A DNA stretch of 64,000 nt, from contig CAZJVS010000003.1 in NCBI GenBank assembly GCA_964549445.1, positions 124,001 to 188,000 on the forward strand, read 5' to 3'. Below, one piece after another: positions 33,492 to 43,570 of this stretch; position 1 is the stretch's first letter; every line of letters begins with the position of its first letter. The notes beneath the pieces were generated by a model. That model ran no database searches. It was not told the DNA's origin and saw only the letters and a list, made by a program, of their open reading frames with translations. The DNA comes from SpSt-539 sp964549445. Its GTDB lineage: Bacteria; Planctomycetota; Phycisphaerae; UBA1845; UTPLA1. The position numbers and the translations under genes are program-made.

Positions 33492-34739
33492 CTAGCGGCT
33501 CTCGCTGCTGACGACCTTGCCGTTGATGACGACGCCCGTGCAGTGGGTCGTGTACTCGAACGGGTCGCCGTCGTACATCGCCACATCGGCGTCCTTGCCG
33601 ACCTCCAGCGATCCGACACGGTCGGCGATTCCCAGCAGCCTCGCCGCGTTGATCGTGATGGTTGCCAACGCCTGCTCGAACGTCAATCCGTTCGATGCCG
33701 CGACGCCCGCCTCAAACAGCACGACGCGCGTCTTCGGGACGTAGTCCTCGTAGCCGCTCTGCAGGGCGACCGGAATTCCCGCCTTCACGAGCTTTGCGGC
33801 GGTCTCCATGCTCAGGTTCTCGTTTTCGCCGTGCCCGCTTCGCGTCATCGTCGGGTGGATGATGACCGGCACGCCGGCCGCCTTGATCGGTTCGATTAGC
33901 AGGTAGGACTCCGCCGCCCCATCAAGCACGATCTTAATTTCAAATTCCTTCGCCACGCGGAGCGCCGACATGATGTCCGCCGATCGTTGGACCGAGATCA
34001 GCAGCGGCAGTTCGCCCTTCAGCACGCGCACCATCGTCTCGAGCCGCAGATCGCGGTCCGGCCGTTTGGTCTCGTCGGCCGCGGATTGCTTGTGCTGATA
34101 CTCGCGTGCCTTGACCAATTGCTCGCGGAGCATCGCGATCGCCTTCGATCGCGTTCCTGGCGACTTCTTCTCGGCGTCCTTGCCCTGCACGCGCGCCCCC
34201 TCGCCCAAGGTCGCCGCCACCATCGCCACCGGCTTAAGCACCGCCTCGTCCACCGTATTGCCCGTCGTCTTGACGATCATCGTCTGGCCGGAAATCAGCG
34301 CCCCTGGTGCGTGCCCGGTGTGCAGCGTCGTAACGCCGAAACCGCGAACCCACTCAATGAGGCGCTCCTGCGAGTTGTACGAATCGATCGCCCGCAGCTC
34401 CGGCTGCATCGGCTCGCTCGGGTCAAGCTGGTCCTGATCCTGTTTCTGATTCAGGTAGCCCGAGAGGCCGACGACGCTGTGAGCGTCGATCAGCCCGGGC
34501 GTGACGACCTTTGCGCTCAGCGTCTTCGTGCCGGCCGGAACGGGCACCGACATGGCCGGGCCGATCTTCGAAATCTTCGCCCCGTCAATCAGGATGACGC
34601 CGTCTTTGATGGGCGGTCCTGCCATCGTGTAAATCGTCTCGCCGCGAATCGCAATCTGTCCGCTCGCCGGCAATGCAACGCCGAGAATTGATGCGGCCGA
34701 CAGGAATCGAACGAGTCGTGAGAATCTTGTCGTCGTCAT
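33492..34739 (-). CDS. Amidohydrolase-like protein lacking metal ligands (probable pseudoenzyme)
   Basis: 415 residues with a signal peptide (VALPASG). It is a clear paralog of the upstream gene, but the metal-site motifs are changed: HSH becomes HSV (His87, Val89 in GLIDAHSVVG), HHHTHRAD becomes LISVQRSAD, LHHVSE becomes LDGAAE, and FHTDDW becomes LQSGYED. The fold-defining parts remain (SGQTMIVK, LGIADRVGSLEVGKDADVAMYDGDPFEY). It is therefore unlikely to catalyse metal-dependent hydrolysis alone and may be a structural partner or binding protein. ATG 34739 overlaps the upstream stop as ATGA. The longer open frame to 35234 is not used. Confidence 0.85.
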   Translation of the reverse strand: MTTTRFSRLVRFLSAASILGVALPASGQIAIRGETIYTMAGPPIKDGVILIDGAKISKIGPAMSVPVPAGTKTLSAKVVTPGLIDAHSVVGLSGYLNQKQDQDQLDPSEPMQPELRAIDSYNSQERLIEWVRGFGVTTLHTGHAPGALISGQTMIVKTTGNTVDEAVLKPVAMVAATLGEGARVQGKDAEKKSPGTRSKAIAMLREQLVKAREYQHKQSAADETKRPDRDLRLETMVRVLKGELPLLISVQRSADIMSALRVAKEFEIKIVLDGAAESYLLIEPIKAAGVPVIIHPTMTRSGHGENENLSMETAAKLVKAGIPVALQSGYEDYVPKTRVVLFEAGVAASNGLTFEQALATITINAARLLGIADRVGSLEVGKDADVAMYDGDPFEYTTHCTGVVINGKVVSSESR

Positions 34740-36040
34740 CGGCCATCCGCCCCTTCCTCGCAGCACAAATGCATCTCTTGGTCGCGTCCAGCCCCGTACC
34801 CACCGACGGCATAGAGATGGTCCTTCGGATCGCTGCGATCGAAGACCTTCTTCCCCTCGACATAGGTTTCGAGCACCTTCGTATAGACGCTCAGTGGGTC
34901 GCCTGACAGCACGATGAAATCGGCGTCCTTGCCGGTTTCGAGACTGCCGATTCGCTTGTCGAGGTCGAGCATCTTCGCCCCCGCCATCGTCATGGCGTAG
35001 AGCGCCTTGTCGCGCGACATCCCGGCCCGCACGGCCAGCGCCGGCGACCGCAGAAAAACGCGCGAATCGGTAATCCAGTCGTCCGTGTGAAACGCCGTCA
35101 AGACGCCGGCCTTCTCCAGCACCGCCCCCGTGCCCAGGAGCAGATCTTTCGCCTCGATCTTCCCGCCGGGGCTGTCGACGACGATGATCGAGCACGGAAC
35201 CCCCGCCTTTGCGATTTCGTCGGCGACTTTCCACGCCTCGCTGACGTGGTGCAGCACGATGCGAAAACCGAACTCCTGTGAGAGCCGGATGGCTGAGAGG
35301 ATGTCGTCGGCCCGGTGCGTGTGATGGTGGACAATCCGCTTGCCGTCCATCACTTCCATCAGCGCTTCCATGTCCAGGTCGCGCTCCGGCATCTTCTCCG
35401 GATCGCCGTTGGCCTGCTTGAGCTTTCTCCGATACTCCTGCGCCTTCACGAATTTTTCGCGGACCAGCGCCACCGACTTTGAGCGCGTGCCCGGAAACGG
35501 CGGATCCCGCTGCGAGTTCGTCCCGTTCGCCATCTTCATGCCGCCCAGGATGTTCCCCTTGTCGTCGCGAATCGCCAGGTCGTCAATCGTCTCTCCTCGT
35601 CGCAGCTTCAGGTAGATCGTCTGTCCGCTCAACAGATGCCCCGATCCCGGCATGACGTTCAGCGTCGTCAGCCCGCCCGAGCGTGCCCGCGTAAATCCCG
35701 GGTCGCGCGCATTGATCGAATCCAGCACCCGCACGTCCGGCTGCAGCGGCGCGCTTCCGTCCGCCCCCCACCCGCCGCCGATGTGGCTGTGCGTGTCGAC
35801 GATGCCCGGCATGATCACCTTGCCGGCCGCGTCCACTTTCCGCGCGTTCGCCGGAACGGCCGTCCCCTTCGGCCCGACGGACGTAATCTTCCCGCCTTCG
35901 ACAATCAGTACCCCCTCGGCGATCGGTGGTCCGGCGATCGGGATGATCTCCGCCCCCACGAACGCCACCGGCCCATCCTGCCCCGCCGCCGGCCGGCCAA
36001 TCGCCACAACCGCCAGCACCGCCCACAATCCAAGTCTCAT
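34736..36040 (-). CDS. Exported amidohydrolase with intact metal site
   Basis: 434 residues; signal peptide MRLGLWAVLAVVAIGRPAAG. Metal ligands are present: His84 and His86 in GIVDTHSHIGGG, VHHHTHRADD, IVLHHVSEAW and FHTDDWITDSR (the last giving the catalytic Asp). The C-terminus carries DKRIGSLETGKDADFIVLSGDP, typical of the imidazolonepropionase-like amidohydrolases, which hydrolyse ring or amide bonds; some relatives are prolidases. The substrate is unknown. GGAGG lies seven bases before ATG 36040; an upstream ATG at 36070 is less likely. Four-base overlap with its divergent paralog suggests co-translation and possibly a heteromer. Confidence 0.88.
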   Translation of the reverse strand: MRLGLWAVLAVVAIGRPAAGQDGPVAFVGAEIIPIAGPPIAEGVLIVEGGKITSVGPKGTAVPANARKVDAAGKVIMPGIVDTHSHIGGGWGADGSAPLQPDVRVLDSINARDPGFTRARSGGLTTLNVMPGSGHLLSGQTIYLKLRRGETIDDLAIRDDKGNILGGMKMANGTNSQRDPPFPGTRSKSVALVREKFVKAQEYRRKLKQANGDPEKMPERDLDMEALMEVMDGKRIVHHHTHRADDILSAIRLSQEFGFRIVLHHVSEAWKVADEIAKAGVPCSIIVVDSPGGKIEAKDLLLGTGAVLEKAGVLTAFHTDDWITDSRVFLRSPALAVRAGMSRDKALYAMTMAGAKMLDLDKRIGSLETGKDADFIVLSGDPLSVYTKVLETYVEGKKVFDRSDPKDHLYAVGGYGAGRDQEMHLCCEEGADGR

Positions 36041-36142
36041 CCATCCGCCTCCGTTCAACGCGCAGTCCACACCGCGCGAACTCAGATCATAACGGGAAAA
36101 GCCGCGAGACCTTGCAATCTGAGTTGCGGATGGGCCACAAAA

Positions 36143-36421
36143 TCACCCAGCCGGATTCTCAATCCACTGCCGAAAGCACGCATTGCACAGCGTGATCGTC
36201 ATCCGCCGCCGCACCTGGTCCATCGCCTCCTGCCCCGACACGCCCTCAAGCGCCTTGGCGAGCCGCGCGATCTCCGCTCCGATGTCCCGATTCAAATCAT
36301 CCTCCCCAATCGCCGGCGGATTCGGATCGGCCACCGCATCGATGCGGATCACCCAATGCTCCCCCCGCCCCGGCCGAAGCTCGGCCGAGCAACGCGAGCA
36401 GATTAATGGCGTCTCGTCCAT
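36143..36421 (-). CDS. Small CxxC-type zinc-binding protein
   Basis: 92 residues. CSRC near the start (residues 8-11) and CNAC near the end (about 79-82) make a probable zinc site, with an acidic linker (IGEDDLNRDIGAEIARLAKALEG) and a helix between. The plan resembles the 180-residue protein at 16.2-16.7 kb, so both may belong to one planctomycete family (inference). There is no signal peptide. The ribosome site is weak. It lies 102 bp from the amidohydrolase start and 60 bp after the next gene's stop, on the same strand. Confidence 0.65.
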   Translation of the reverse strand: MDETPLICSRCSAELRPGRGEHWVIRIDAVADPNPPAIGEDDLNRDIGAEIARLAKALEGVSGQEAMDQVRRRMTITLCNACFRQWIENPAG

Positions 36422-36481
36422 GTCCGCATCGCGCTCCCAATAGACGTCACTTCACACGGATGATTGGCGGGGCTGAGGGGC

Positions 36482-37402
36482 CTACTGCGATCGACATGCT
36501 GCCCGCAATCGCCGAATGTAAAGCCAGAGAGGTGCCAGCATTACCAGAAATCCGAATTCGTAGCCGCGTCCCTCAAAAAAATACCGGGGATTCACTTGCC
36601 AGAAGCCCGGCGAACTACGGAGCGAACGCAGCCCTTGAATGGTCGAAGAGAATGGTCCCGTTGTCCCGGCGAACGGGACTCCGAGCCACCGTTCAGTCGA
36701 GTCTAGCATTTCGAGAACAAGCGCGAAGCAACTGATTGCGCAGAAATAGAGCATGTAGACCGCAGCGCCGCTCCAGACGCACCACAGCGCAGCATTTGCC
36801 CTGCGATCAATTCGCCTCCAAAGCGCGATGACGAGCATTGCGATTAGTGGCGCTTGCCCAGCATATGCAAGATACCCGGCAACTCCCCATAGTGGTTGTG
36901 GGAAGAGCTGAGTGGAGACCCATGAGCAAATCAACAGAACGACGCCTGTGCCTGCACCGAGGTATCCCATTCCGAGGGCGATTCTCGTGCCGATGCCCAA
37001 TCGCCCATACCTCCTGTGGATTTGAGCCACGGCCAGAGTCGCCAGCATCAGTCCGACGTAGAAGCTAAGACACCAACCCTGAAACGAGACTCGAACCAGC
37101 CAGCGCAAGCCCCATTGTTCAAGTTGGAGGCTGATCCGGAATACGAGCAAAGCTTGAAGTAGCCCCAGCGCGTGGATGAATGCCGCGACCACGACGTACT
37201 TCAGTGCGCGAACCACGCGCGCTGCGTCGCCCGCAGCGAGGTTGAATCCAGGAACCGTCAGTGAATCCGATATTCGGCTGTTGCACTCCGGGCAAACACC
37301 GTCCTCCGCCAGTGTCCGCAGGTTGTACCCGCACGTCGCGCACGGCCGATCGGAATCGACAATTAATGTGGTCGGCGGATCAGGCACATTCGCATCAATC
37401 AT
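36482..37402 (-). CDS. Polytopic membrane protein with CxxCGYNL zinc ribbon
   Basis: 306 residues. A cytoplasmic N-terminus with CATCGYNL...CPECNSRI (residues 21-43) forms the planctomycete-type zinc ribbon. About seven hydrophobic segments follow (for example YVVVAAFIHALGLLQALLVF, and VSFQGWCLSFYVGLMLATLAV). The ribbon suggests binding or sensing; the function is unknown. AGAGGTG precedes ATG 37402. Base composition is noticeably lower in GC than the neighbouring genes, and codon use is less biased, which may mark a poorly expressed or transferred gene. Confidence 0.72.
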   Translation of the reverse strand: MIDANVPDPPTTLIVDSDRPCATCGYNLRTLAEDGVCPECNSRISDSLTVPGFNLAAGDAARVVRALKYVVVAAFIHALGLLQALLVFRISLQLEQWGLRWLVRVSFQGWCLSFYVGLMLATLAVAQIHRRYGRLGIGTRIALGMGYLGAGTGVVLLICSWVSTQLFPQPLWGVAGYLAYAGQAPLIAMLVIALWRRIDRRANAALWCVWSGAAVYMLYFCAISCFALVLEMLDSTERWLGVPFAGTTGPFSSTIQGLRSLRSSPGFWQVNPRYFFEGRGYEFGFLVMLAPLWLYIRRLRAACRSQ

Positions 37403-37463
37403 CGCACCTCTGCACGAAAAGATTAAGACGCGAGTAGGGACGAGACGCCGGTCTACGCAACGA

Positions 37464-38678
37464 CTAAGCGGGCAAATCCACCAGCGTCAGCGCAATAATG
37501 TGCTCGCAGCCCACGCGGATCGCATCAAGCGTCGCCTGCGACGGCCCCGCCGCCAGCCGAATCCGCGCTACCGCCGTGTGCTCGTCCTTCAGGATGACGT
37601 TTTCCATCTCTTCGACGTTGATGTTCGCCTCGCCGATGTGCGACAGCACATGCGCCAACACCCCCGGCCGGTTGTGATGCCGCACGATCAGCATCTTGCG
37701 TGCATGCGAGCGCGGCAGCAGGTTGATGCAATTCTCGACCCGGCCGGTCTCGCGGAAGACGCGGACCAGTCGCACCGTCTCCGCTGCAATGGCCGTCTGC
37801 GCCTGATCGGTCGAAGCCGCGATATGCGGCGTTCCATAAACGATCCCGCCCGATGCGAACAGCGGCTCCTTGAACTCCGCCGTCGGCTGCGCCGGCTCCG
37901 CCGCATACACATCGAGTCCGGCGCGAACCCCCTTTTCCTTAATCGCCCACGCCAGCGCGTCCGCATCGACGACGTCGCCGCGGCTCGTGTTGATGAAGTA
38001 TGCCCCCTTCCGCATCGCCTCAAAAAATGCCCGGTCGCACAGCTTTTTCGTCTCCGGCGTCGCCGCAATGTGAACGCTCACGATGTCCGACCGCTCCGCC
38101 ACCTCGCGTGCCGTCTGGCACAACTCCACGCCCGGCAGCTTCGCCCCCTCGCGCACCAGCGAGCGCGACCAGCCGACCACGCGCATCTCAAACGCGGTGG
38201 CCCGCTGTGCCACGGCGCGTCCAATCGGCCCGAATCCAACAATCCCCAGCGTGCGGCCCTTCAGGCCCCGCGCCTTGCTGTACTCCGACTTGTTCCACTT
38301 CCCTGCCCGCAGCTCCGCCACGCTGTCCGGCACCCGCCGATCCAGAGATAGGATCAACCCGAACGCCAACTCCGCCACCGCCACCGCGTTCATCCCCGGA
38401 CAGTTTGTCACGAAGATCCCGCGCAGCGATGCCGCGGCCACATCGATGTTATCAACGCCCGCACCCGCACGGATGATCAGTGCCAATTCCCCCGCTGCGT
38501 CGATCGTCTCCTTCGTAACTTTTGTCGAGCGAACGATCAGCACCTTCGCCCCGGATGCGCCGACGGCCGCCGTCAGCTCCGGCCCCTTCTTCGCGGCCTC
38601 AACGGTAACGTCACAGCCCAGCTTGTTGAGTTCGTCTATTCCGGCCTGTTCGAATTTGTCAGCAATGAATACGCGCAC
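37464..38678 (-). CDS. serA: D-3-phosphoglycerate dehydrogenase-like protein with ACT domain
   Basis: 404 residues from GTG 38678 (GAGAGGA upstream). D-2-hydroxyacid dehydrogenase fold: substrate part with VRSTKVTKETID, NAD site LGIVGFGPIGRAVAQRA, catalytic Arg in INTSRGDVVD, and His in TPHIAASTDQAQ. Residues of about 325-404 form an ACT domain (LIVRHHNRPGVLAHVLSHIGEANINVEEM), usually the serine-sensing regulatory part of SerA. It probably begins serine synthesis by oxidising 3-phosphoglycerate. It follows its shorter paralog after 81 bp. No serC or serB lies in the window. Confidence 0.88.
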   Translation of the reverse strand: MRVFIADKFEQAGIDELNKLGCDVTVEAAKKGPELTAAVGASGAKVLIVRSTKVTKETIDAAGELALIIRAGAGVDNIDVAAASLRGIFVTNCPGMNAVAVAELAFGLILSLDRRVPDSVAELRAGKWNKSEYSKARGLKGRTLGIVGFGPIGRAVAQRATAFEMRVVGWSRSLVREGAKLPGVELCQTAREVAERSDIVSVHIAATPETKKLCDRAFFEAMRKGAYFINTSRGDVVDADALAWAIKEKGVRAGLDVYAAEPAQPTAEFKEPLFASGGIVYGTPHIAASTDQAQTAIAAETVRLVRVFRETGRVENCINLLPRSHARKMLIVRHHNRPGVLAHVLSHIGEANINVEEMENVILKDEHTAVARIRLAAGPSQATLDAIRVGCEHIIALTLVDLPA

Positions 38679-38759
38679 GGGTCCTCTCGCAGCGGCGCGG
38701 CAAGACGACTCCCGCCCCGCCGCGCGGCGCGAAGATGGTGGCCCGATGCTCCCGGTGCG

Positions 38760-39734
38760 TCAAATCCCGGCCGGCGCCAGATTGACGCAATTCAGCGCCT
38801 TGCCCGTATCCATGAACGTCCGGGCGATCCGCACCGTCTCCTCGGCCACGGCGAGTTGTGCCTGTTCGGTCGAGGCGCCAACGTGGTGCGTCCCATAGAC
38901 GTGCGGCTCGCGCGCTGTCGGATCCTTGAATGTTCCCTCGGGGCCTTCCGGCTCGATTTCCCACACGTCGAGCGCGGCGCCTGCCAGTTTCCCGCTCTCC
39001 AGTGCCTCCGACAGGGCCTCCTCGTCGATCACGCCGCCCCGGCTGCAATTGATGATGTACGACGTGGGTCGCATCAGCGCCAGTTGCTCACGCCCGATCA
39101 GGTGCCGCGTTGTCGTCCCTCCCGGAACATGCAGCGTCACGAAATCGGACTGTGCGAGCAGCGTCTCAAGCGGAACGCGCCGCATGCCGTACCGCTCCTC
39201 GACGTCCTGCTGGGGGAAAACATCCGTGTACAACATCTTCATCTCGAACGCCGCGGCTCGCCGCGCGACCTCGCGGCCGATCCGCCCGAGTCCGACGATG
39301 CCAAGCGTGCGTCCCTTCAGTCCTCGGGCCTTGCTGTATTCCTTCTTCTTCCAGATGCCGCGCCGCAGGTCCGTCGTCTCGTCGACGATCCTCCGGTCCA
39401 ACGCAATCATCAGCCCCATCGTCAGCTCCGCGACCGCAACCGAGTTCAGCCCCGGACAGTTCGATACGCGGATGTTCCGCGCCGTGGCCGCCGCGACGTC
39501 GATCGTGTCCACCCCCGCCCCGGCCCGGATGACCAGCTTCAGCTTCGATCCTGCGTCCAGCACCGGCCGCGGAACCTTCGTCGAGCGCACGACCAGGGTC
39601 TCGCAGCCGACATCGCGAACCCGTGATTCGAGCGATGACCCGTTCAGCTCGGGCTCGTAGGTCACCTTGCAGCCCGCGCGCTGCAACTGCTCAATGCCAA
39701 ATGCCTCGAATTTGTCCGCAATCAGGACGTGCAT
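38760..39734 (-). CDS. D-3-phosphoglycerate dehydrogenase-like paralog without ACT domain
   Basis: 324 residues. Same fold and high similarity to the downstream serA-like gene: MHVLIADKFEAFGIEQLQRAG, VVRSTKVPRPVLDAG, LGIVGLGRIGREVARRA, NCSRGGVIDEEAL, and GTHHVGASTEQAQLA. It ends after the catalytic domain at LNCVNLAPAGI, just where the ACT domain starts in the paralog. It may be an unregulated isoenzyme, act on a different hydroxyacid, or form mixed oligomers. GAGGAGT precedes ATG 39734. The pair arose by tandem duplication (inference). Confidence 0.85.
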   Translation of the reverse strand: MHVLIADKFEAFGIEQLQRAGCKVTYEPELNGSSLESRVRDVGCETLVVRSTKVPRPVLDAGSKLKLVIRAGAGVDTIDVAAATARNIRVSNCPGLNSVAVAELTMGLMIALDRRIVDETTDLRRGIWKKKEYSKARGLKGRTLGIVGLGRIGREVARRAAAFEMKMLYTDVFPQQDVEERYGMRRVPLETLLAQSDFVTLHVPGGTTTRHLIGREQLALMRPTSYIINCSRGGVIDEEALSEALESGKLAGAALDVWEIEPEGPEGTFKDPTAREPHVYGTHHVGASTEQAQLAVAEETVRIARTFMDTGKALNCVNLAPAGI

Positions 39735-39808
39735 GGTCGGACTCCTCGCGGAACCGCGTGGCGGTCCCGGTATGCCTGAACCGGCTCTGTCCGACCAACG
39801 AAGTATAG

Positions 39809-40834
<1,026 letters not shown>

Positions 40835-40903
40835 TGCAGCGGCCCCTCGCGTCCAGATTGACCGCCGCCAGTCTCCCGCAAGTCGCGGGGGCGTGCAACG
40901 CTG

Positions 40904-42361
40904 CTAAGGTCCAATCACCGCCGCGCTGAATCCCTGCACATCGTCGCCATCAACGAGTGTGCTCGCATTCATATCGCCGCGGTTGATGTCGCACATTGGA
41001 TATGCCGCCGAATACGCATCAGCGTCGACCAGTGCCGTCACAAACAACGGCACATCCAGCGCGTTGACCTGCCCGTCGCAGTTCATGTCGCCGAGCACGT
41101 TTGGAATCCGCGCGTAAAAGACTTTGACGCTCGGCTGGCCGGATGTCCCCACAATTAGATCGGCCCAGCCGTCGCCGTTGATGTCGCCGAGGTTGATGGC
41201 GTTTCCCGCGCCAGGATCGTCGTACGTCCACGACGGCGTCGTCGCGAGTGTCCCGTTGGTGTTCAGGTAGATGTGCACCCGGCCGGTGCTGAACTGAATC
41301 TCGGCCAGGTCGTCATCGCCGTCGCGATCGACATCAAAGAATCGCATGTCCTGCGGCTGTGAGGCAAACGGCGGAGCCGCGGTCCATGTCTGCGTCAGCG
41401 TGCCCGCTGTGTTCGAATAAAGAATCATCGGCGAACGGCCGACGGCCAGATCCGGCCAGCCATTCCCATCCACGTCGGACCACGCGACGCCGCGGTCGCC
41501 GCTGGTGACGCCGCTCGTCCAGGTCGGTGCCGTCGCCAGTGAACCGCCGGTGTTGAGACTGATTCCGGTTTCAAAGTTAACCCAACCGGCGATGGCCAGG
41601 TCTTCCCAGCCGTTGCCGTCGTAGTCGGCGAACGCCAACCCGTTTCTGATCGCGGATTCGGTTGACTGCCAGAAGGGCGTTGTTTCCAGCACCCCGTTGT
41701 TATTGCGAAATCCCTGCTGCGGCCGGTACGGGTTCGGCGACAAACCCTGGTTGGTCGTGAACAGGTCGAGATCGCCGTCGTGATCGAAGTCGAACACGAC
41801 GCCGGCGGTCGCCCACGTTGCCTGCGGCGGCGTCGCGGTCCAGCCCGGCGAGTTGGATGGACCCGTCGGGCCGCCGAAATAGATGACGGACGGCGAGAAC
41901 GACGTGCCGCCATTCACCGAGACGAGGTCGGGATAGGCATCGATGTTGATCTTCGCGATGATCAGCTCGCTCGTGTGGACCTCGTCGGCGGAGACCCACG
42001 AGGCGGTCGCTTCAAGTGCGTTGCCGGTATTGAAGTAGATCAGGTTTTCCCAGTCCGTGTAGGGCGGAAACGAATTGCTGATGAAGCATCCAACCGCGAG
42101 ATCGATCTTTCCATCATTGTTCAGGTCACCGGGCGTGACCGCCGCAACCTGCCGGCGGACGTCGTTGCTCCAGTCGGGTGTCGTGAGGTACGGGACACCG
42201 TTGTAGCGCGCCGACGGCGGATTCGCGTCGGGCGGCTGCGGCAGGACCTCTTCAAGTCGGCCGTCTTTCGTCGACTCAATCCGGACGTCGGCGCCTGCGG
42301 CAACGCCAAAGGCCAGTAGCAACATCAGTCCGCCAATGATTTCACGAAGATCACGCCTCAT
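40904..42361 (-). CDS. Exported FG-GAP/VCBS repeat protein with dockerin-like C-terminus
   Basis: 485 residues from ATG 42361 (GAGGAGG ribosome site). Signal peptide IIGGLMLLLAFGVAAGA. Six or seven FG-GAP-like beta-propeller blades follow, each with a calcium loop: DLNNDGKIDLAVG, DFDHDGDLDLFTT, DYDGNGWEDLAIAG, DVDGNGWPDLAVG, DVDRDGDDDLAEI, DINGDGWADLIVG. The end has two dockerin-like loops (GDMNCDGQVNALDVPLFVTAL and DINRGDMNASTLVDGDDVQGF). Such termini are common on planctomycete secreted proteins and may serve sorting or attachment. The longer frame to 42523 runs into the polyprenyl synthase region and is rejected. Confidence 0.85.
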   Translation of the reverse strand: MRRDLREIIGGLMLLLAFGVAAGADVRIESTKDGRLEEVLPQPPDANPPSARYNGVPYLTTPDWSNDVRRQVAAVTPGDLNNDGKIDLAVGCFISNSFPPYTDWENLIYFNTGNALEATASWVSADEVHTSELIIAKINIDAYPDLVSVNGGTSFSPSVIYFGGPTGPSNSPGWTATPPQATWATAGVVFDFDHDGDLDLFTTNQGLSPNPYRPQQGFRNNNGVLETTPFWQSTESAIRNGLAFADYDGNGWEDLAIAGWVNFETGISLNTGGSLATAPTWTSGVTSGDRGVAWSDVDGNGWPDLAVGRSPMILYSNTAGTLTQTWTAAPPFASQPQDMRFFDVDRDGDDDLAEIQFSTGRVHIYLNTNGTLATTPSWTYDDPGAGNAINLGDINGDGWADLIVGTSGQPSVKVFYARIPNVLGDMNCDGQVNALDVPLFVTALVDADAYSAAYPMCDINRGDMNASTLVDGDDVQGFSAAVIGP

Positions 42362-42500
42362 CTTCCGCCTCCTCGATGACGTTACCCCCCAAAGCCGTTG
42401 GCCCAACCAACTATGATAACGAATGGGTGGGTCGCAACAAAAGCCGTGTGGCGTGCGGAACGAGGCGGGGGCCGAGACGGGTAGCTCCTCGACTGGAGCG

Positions 42501-43490
42501 TCAGTGATTTCGCTGAATGACAAATTCGGCGGCGACGGTCAACGCATCCTTGGCGGCGCTGGCCGGGACATCGGCAAGCCGTGCAATGGCCGACTGAACG
42601 TAGCTTCTCGCCATGCCCGCCGCATAATCGAGACTCTCGCCAAACGCGCCGGAGTGGCCGTTCACGTCTTCCGGTCGAAAACGACCGACGCTCAACCGTT
42701 CGATAACGTCGCGCGCCGCCGTGCCCGGCGCGTGTTTGAGGTAATGGATTAGCGGCAGCGTCAGCTTCCCCATGTCGGCGTCGCGCCGCAGCGATTTGCC
42801 GGCCTCCGCTTCGGTTGCCGTGAGATCGAGCAGGTCATCGACAATCTGAAATGCGACGCCCAGGTCGCTGCCGTACGCCGCGAGCTGCTCGACTCGATCG
42901 GGCGTCGCATCCGCATAATGTGCCCCGAGTTCGCAGCACACCGCCGTCAACGCCGCCGTCTTGCGGCGGATAATCTCGAAGTACTCATCTTCGCTCAATC
43001 GCCAGTTGCCGCGATTGGCGACCTGCATCAGCTCCCCTTCGCAGACAACATTTGTCGTTGCCGCGATCCGCCGCGCCGCGTGCTGCGAGCCAAGACTGCT
43101 GCAAAGGTGATACGCGTGCGAGATGAGATAGTCGCCCAGTAGCACGGCCGATTCGTTTCCGGCGAGCCGGTTGATCGTCGGCCCGCCGCGCCGGACGTCC
43201 GCTTCATCGAGAACATCGTCGTGCACCAGCGTCGCGACGTGAACGATCTCGACGACGGCCGCCAGCACGATGTGTTCGCGCCGCACGCCGCCGCACGCCT
43301 CGGCCGTCAACAGAACGAGGGTGGGCCGCAGCATTTTCCCGCGATAGGCCCCGATTCGCTCGCAAAGGGTGCCGACGATGGCCTGATCGCTGCGAAGCTC
43401 CTCGTCGAATACGCGGACGACGTCGGACAAATGCGCGACGATCGGCTGGTGCAGCTGTGTCGCGATCGATTGCAGCGAATGGCTCGGCAT
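42501..43490 (-). CDS. Long-chain polyprenyl diphosphate synthase
   Basis: 329 residues. First Asp-rich motif DDVLD (residues 91-95, in LVHDDVLDEADVRRGGPTIN), second DDLLD (218-222, in FQIVDDLLDLT), and the RP/K region KMLRPTLVLL. Residues four and five before the first motif are small (Thr87, Ala86), not aromatic, which in this family allows long chains such as heptaprenyl to decaprenyl diphosphate, the usual quinone side-chain precursor. The exact chain length cannot be told. The start ATG 43490 has only a weak ribosome site. It ends 80 bp from moaC on the same strand. Confidence 0.9.
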   Translation of the reverse strand: MPSHSLQSIATQLHQPIVAHLSDVVRVFDEELRSDQAIVGTLCERIGAYRGKMLRPTLVLLTAEACGGVRREHIVLAAVVEIVHVATLVHDDVLDEADVRRGGPTINRLAGNESAVLLGDYLISHAYHLCSSLGSQHAARRIAATTNVVCEGELMQVANRGNWRLSEDEYFEIIRRKTAALTAVCCELGAHYADATPDRVEQLAAYGSDLGVAFQIVDDLLDLTATEAEAGKSLRRDADMGKLTLPLIHYLKHAPGTAARDVIERLSVGRFRPEDVNGHSGAFGESLDYAAGMARSYVQSAIARLADVPASAAKDALTVAAEFVIQRNH

Positions 43491-43570
43491 AGCTCGTGCG
43501 TGATTTTACGGCCGCCCCGAATTGCGGCCAGCGAACACTACTCGGTTTCAATACTTTTGAAAAGTTCTGT

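Noticed and set aside
33492..35234. A 580-codon version of the inactive amidohydrolase
   Set aside because: The extra N-terminal part reads the upstream paralog out of frame; ATG 34739 with a signal peptide and an ATGA junction fits better.
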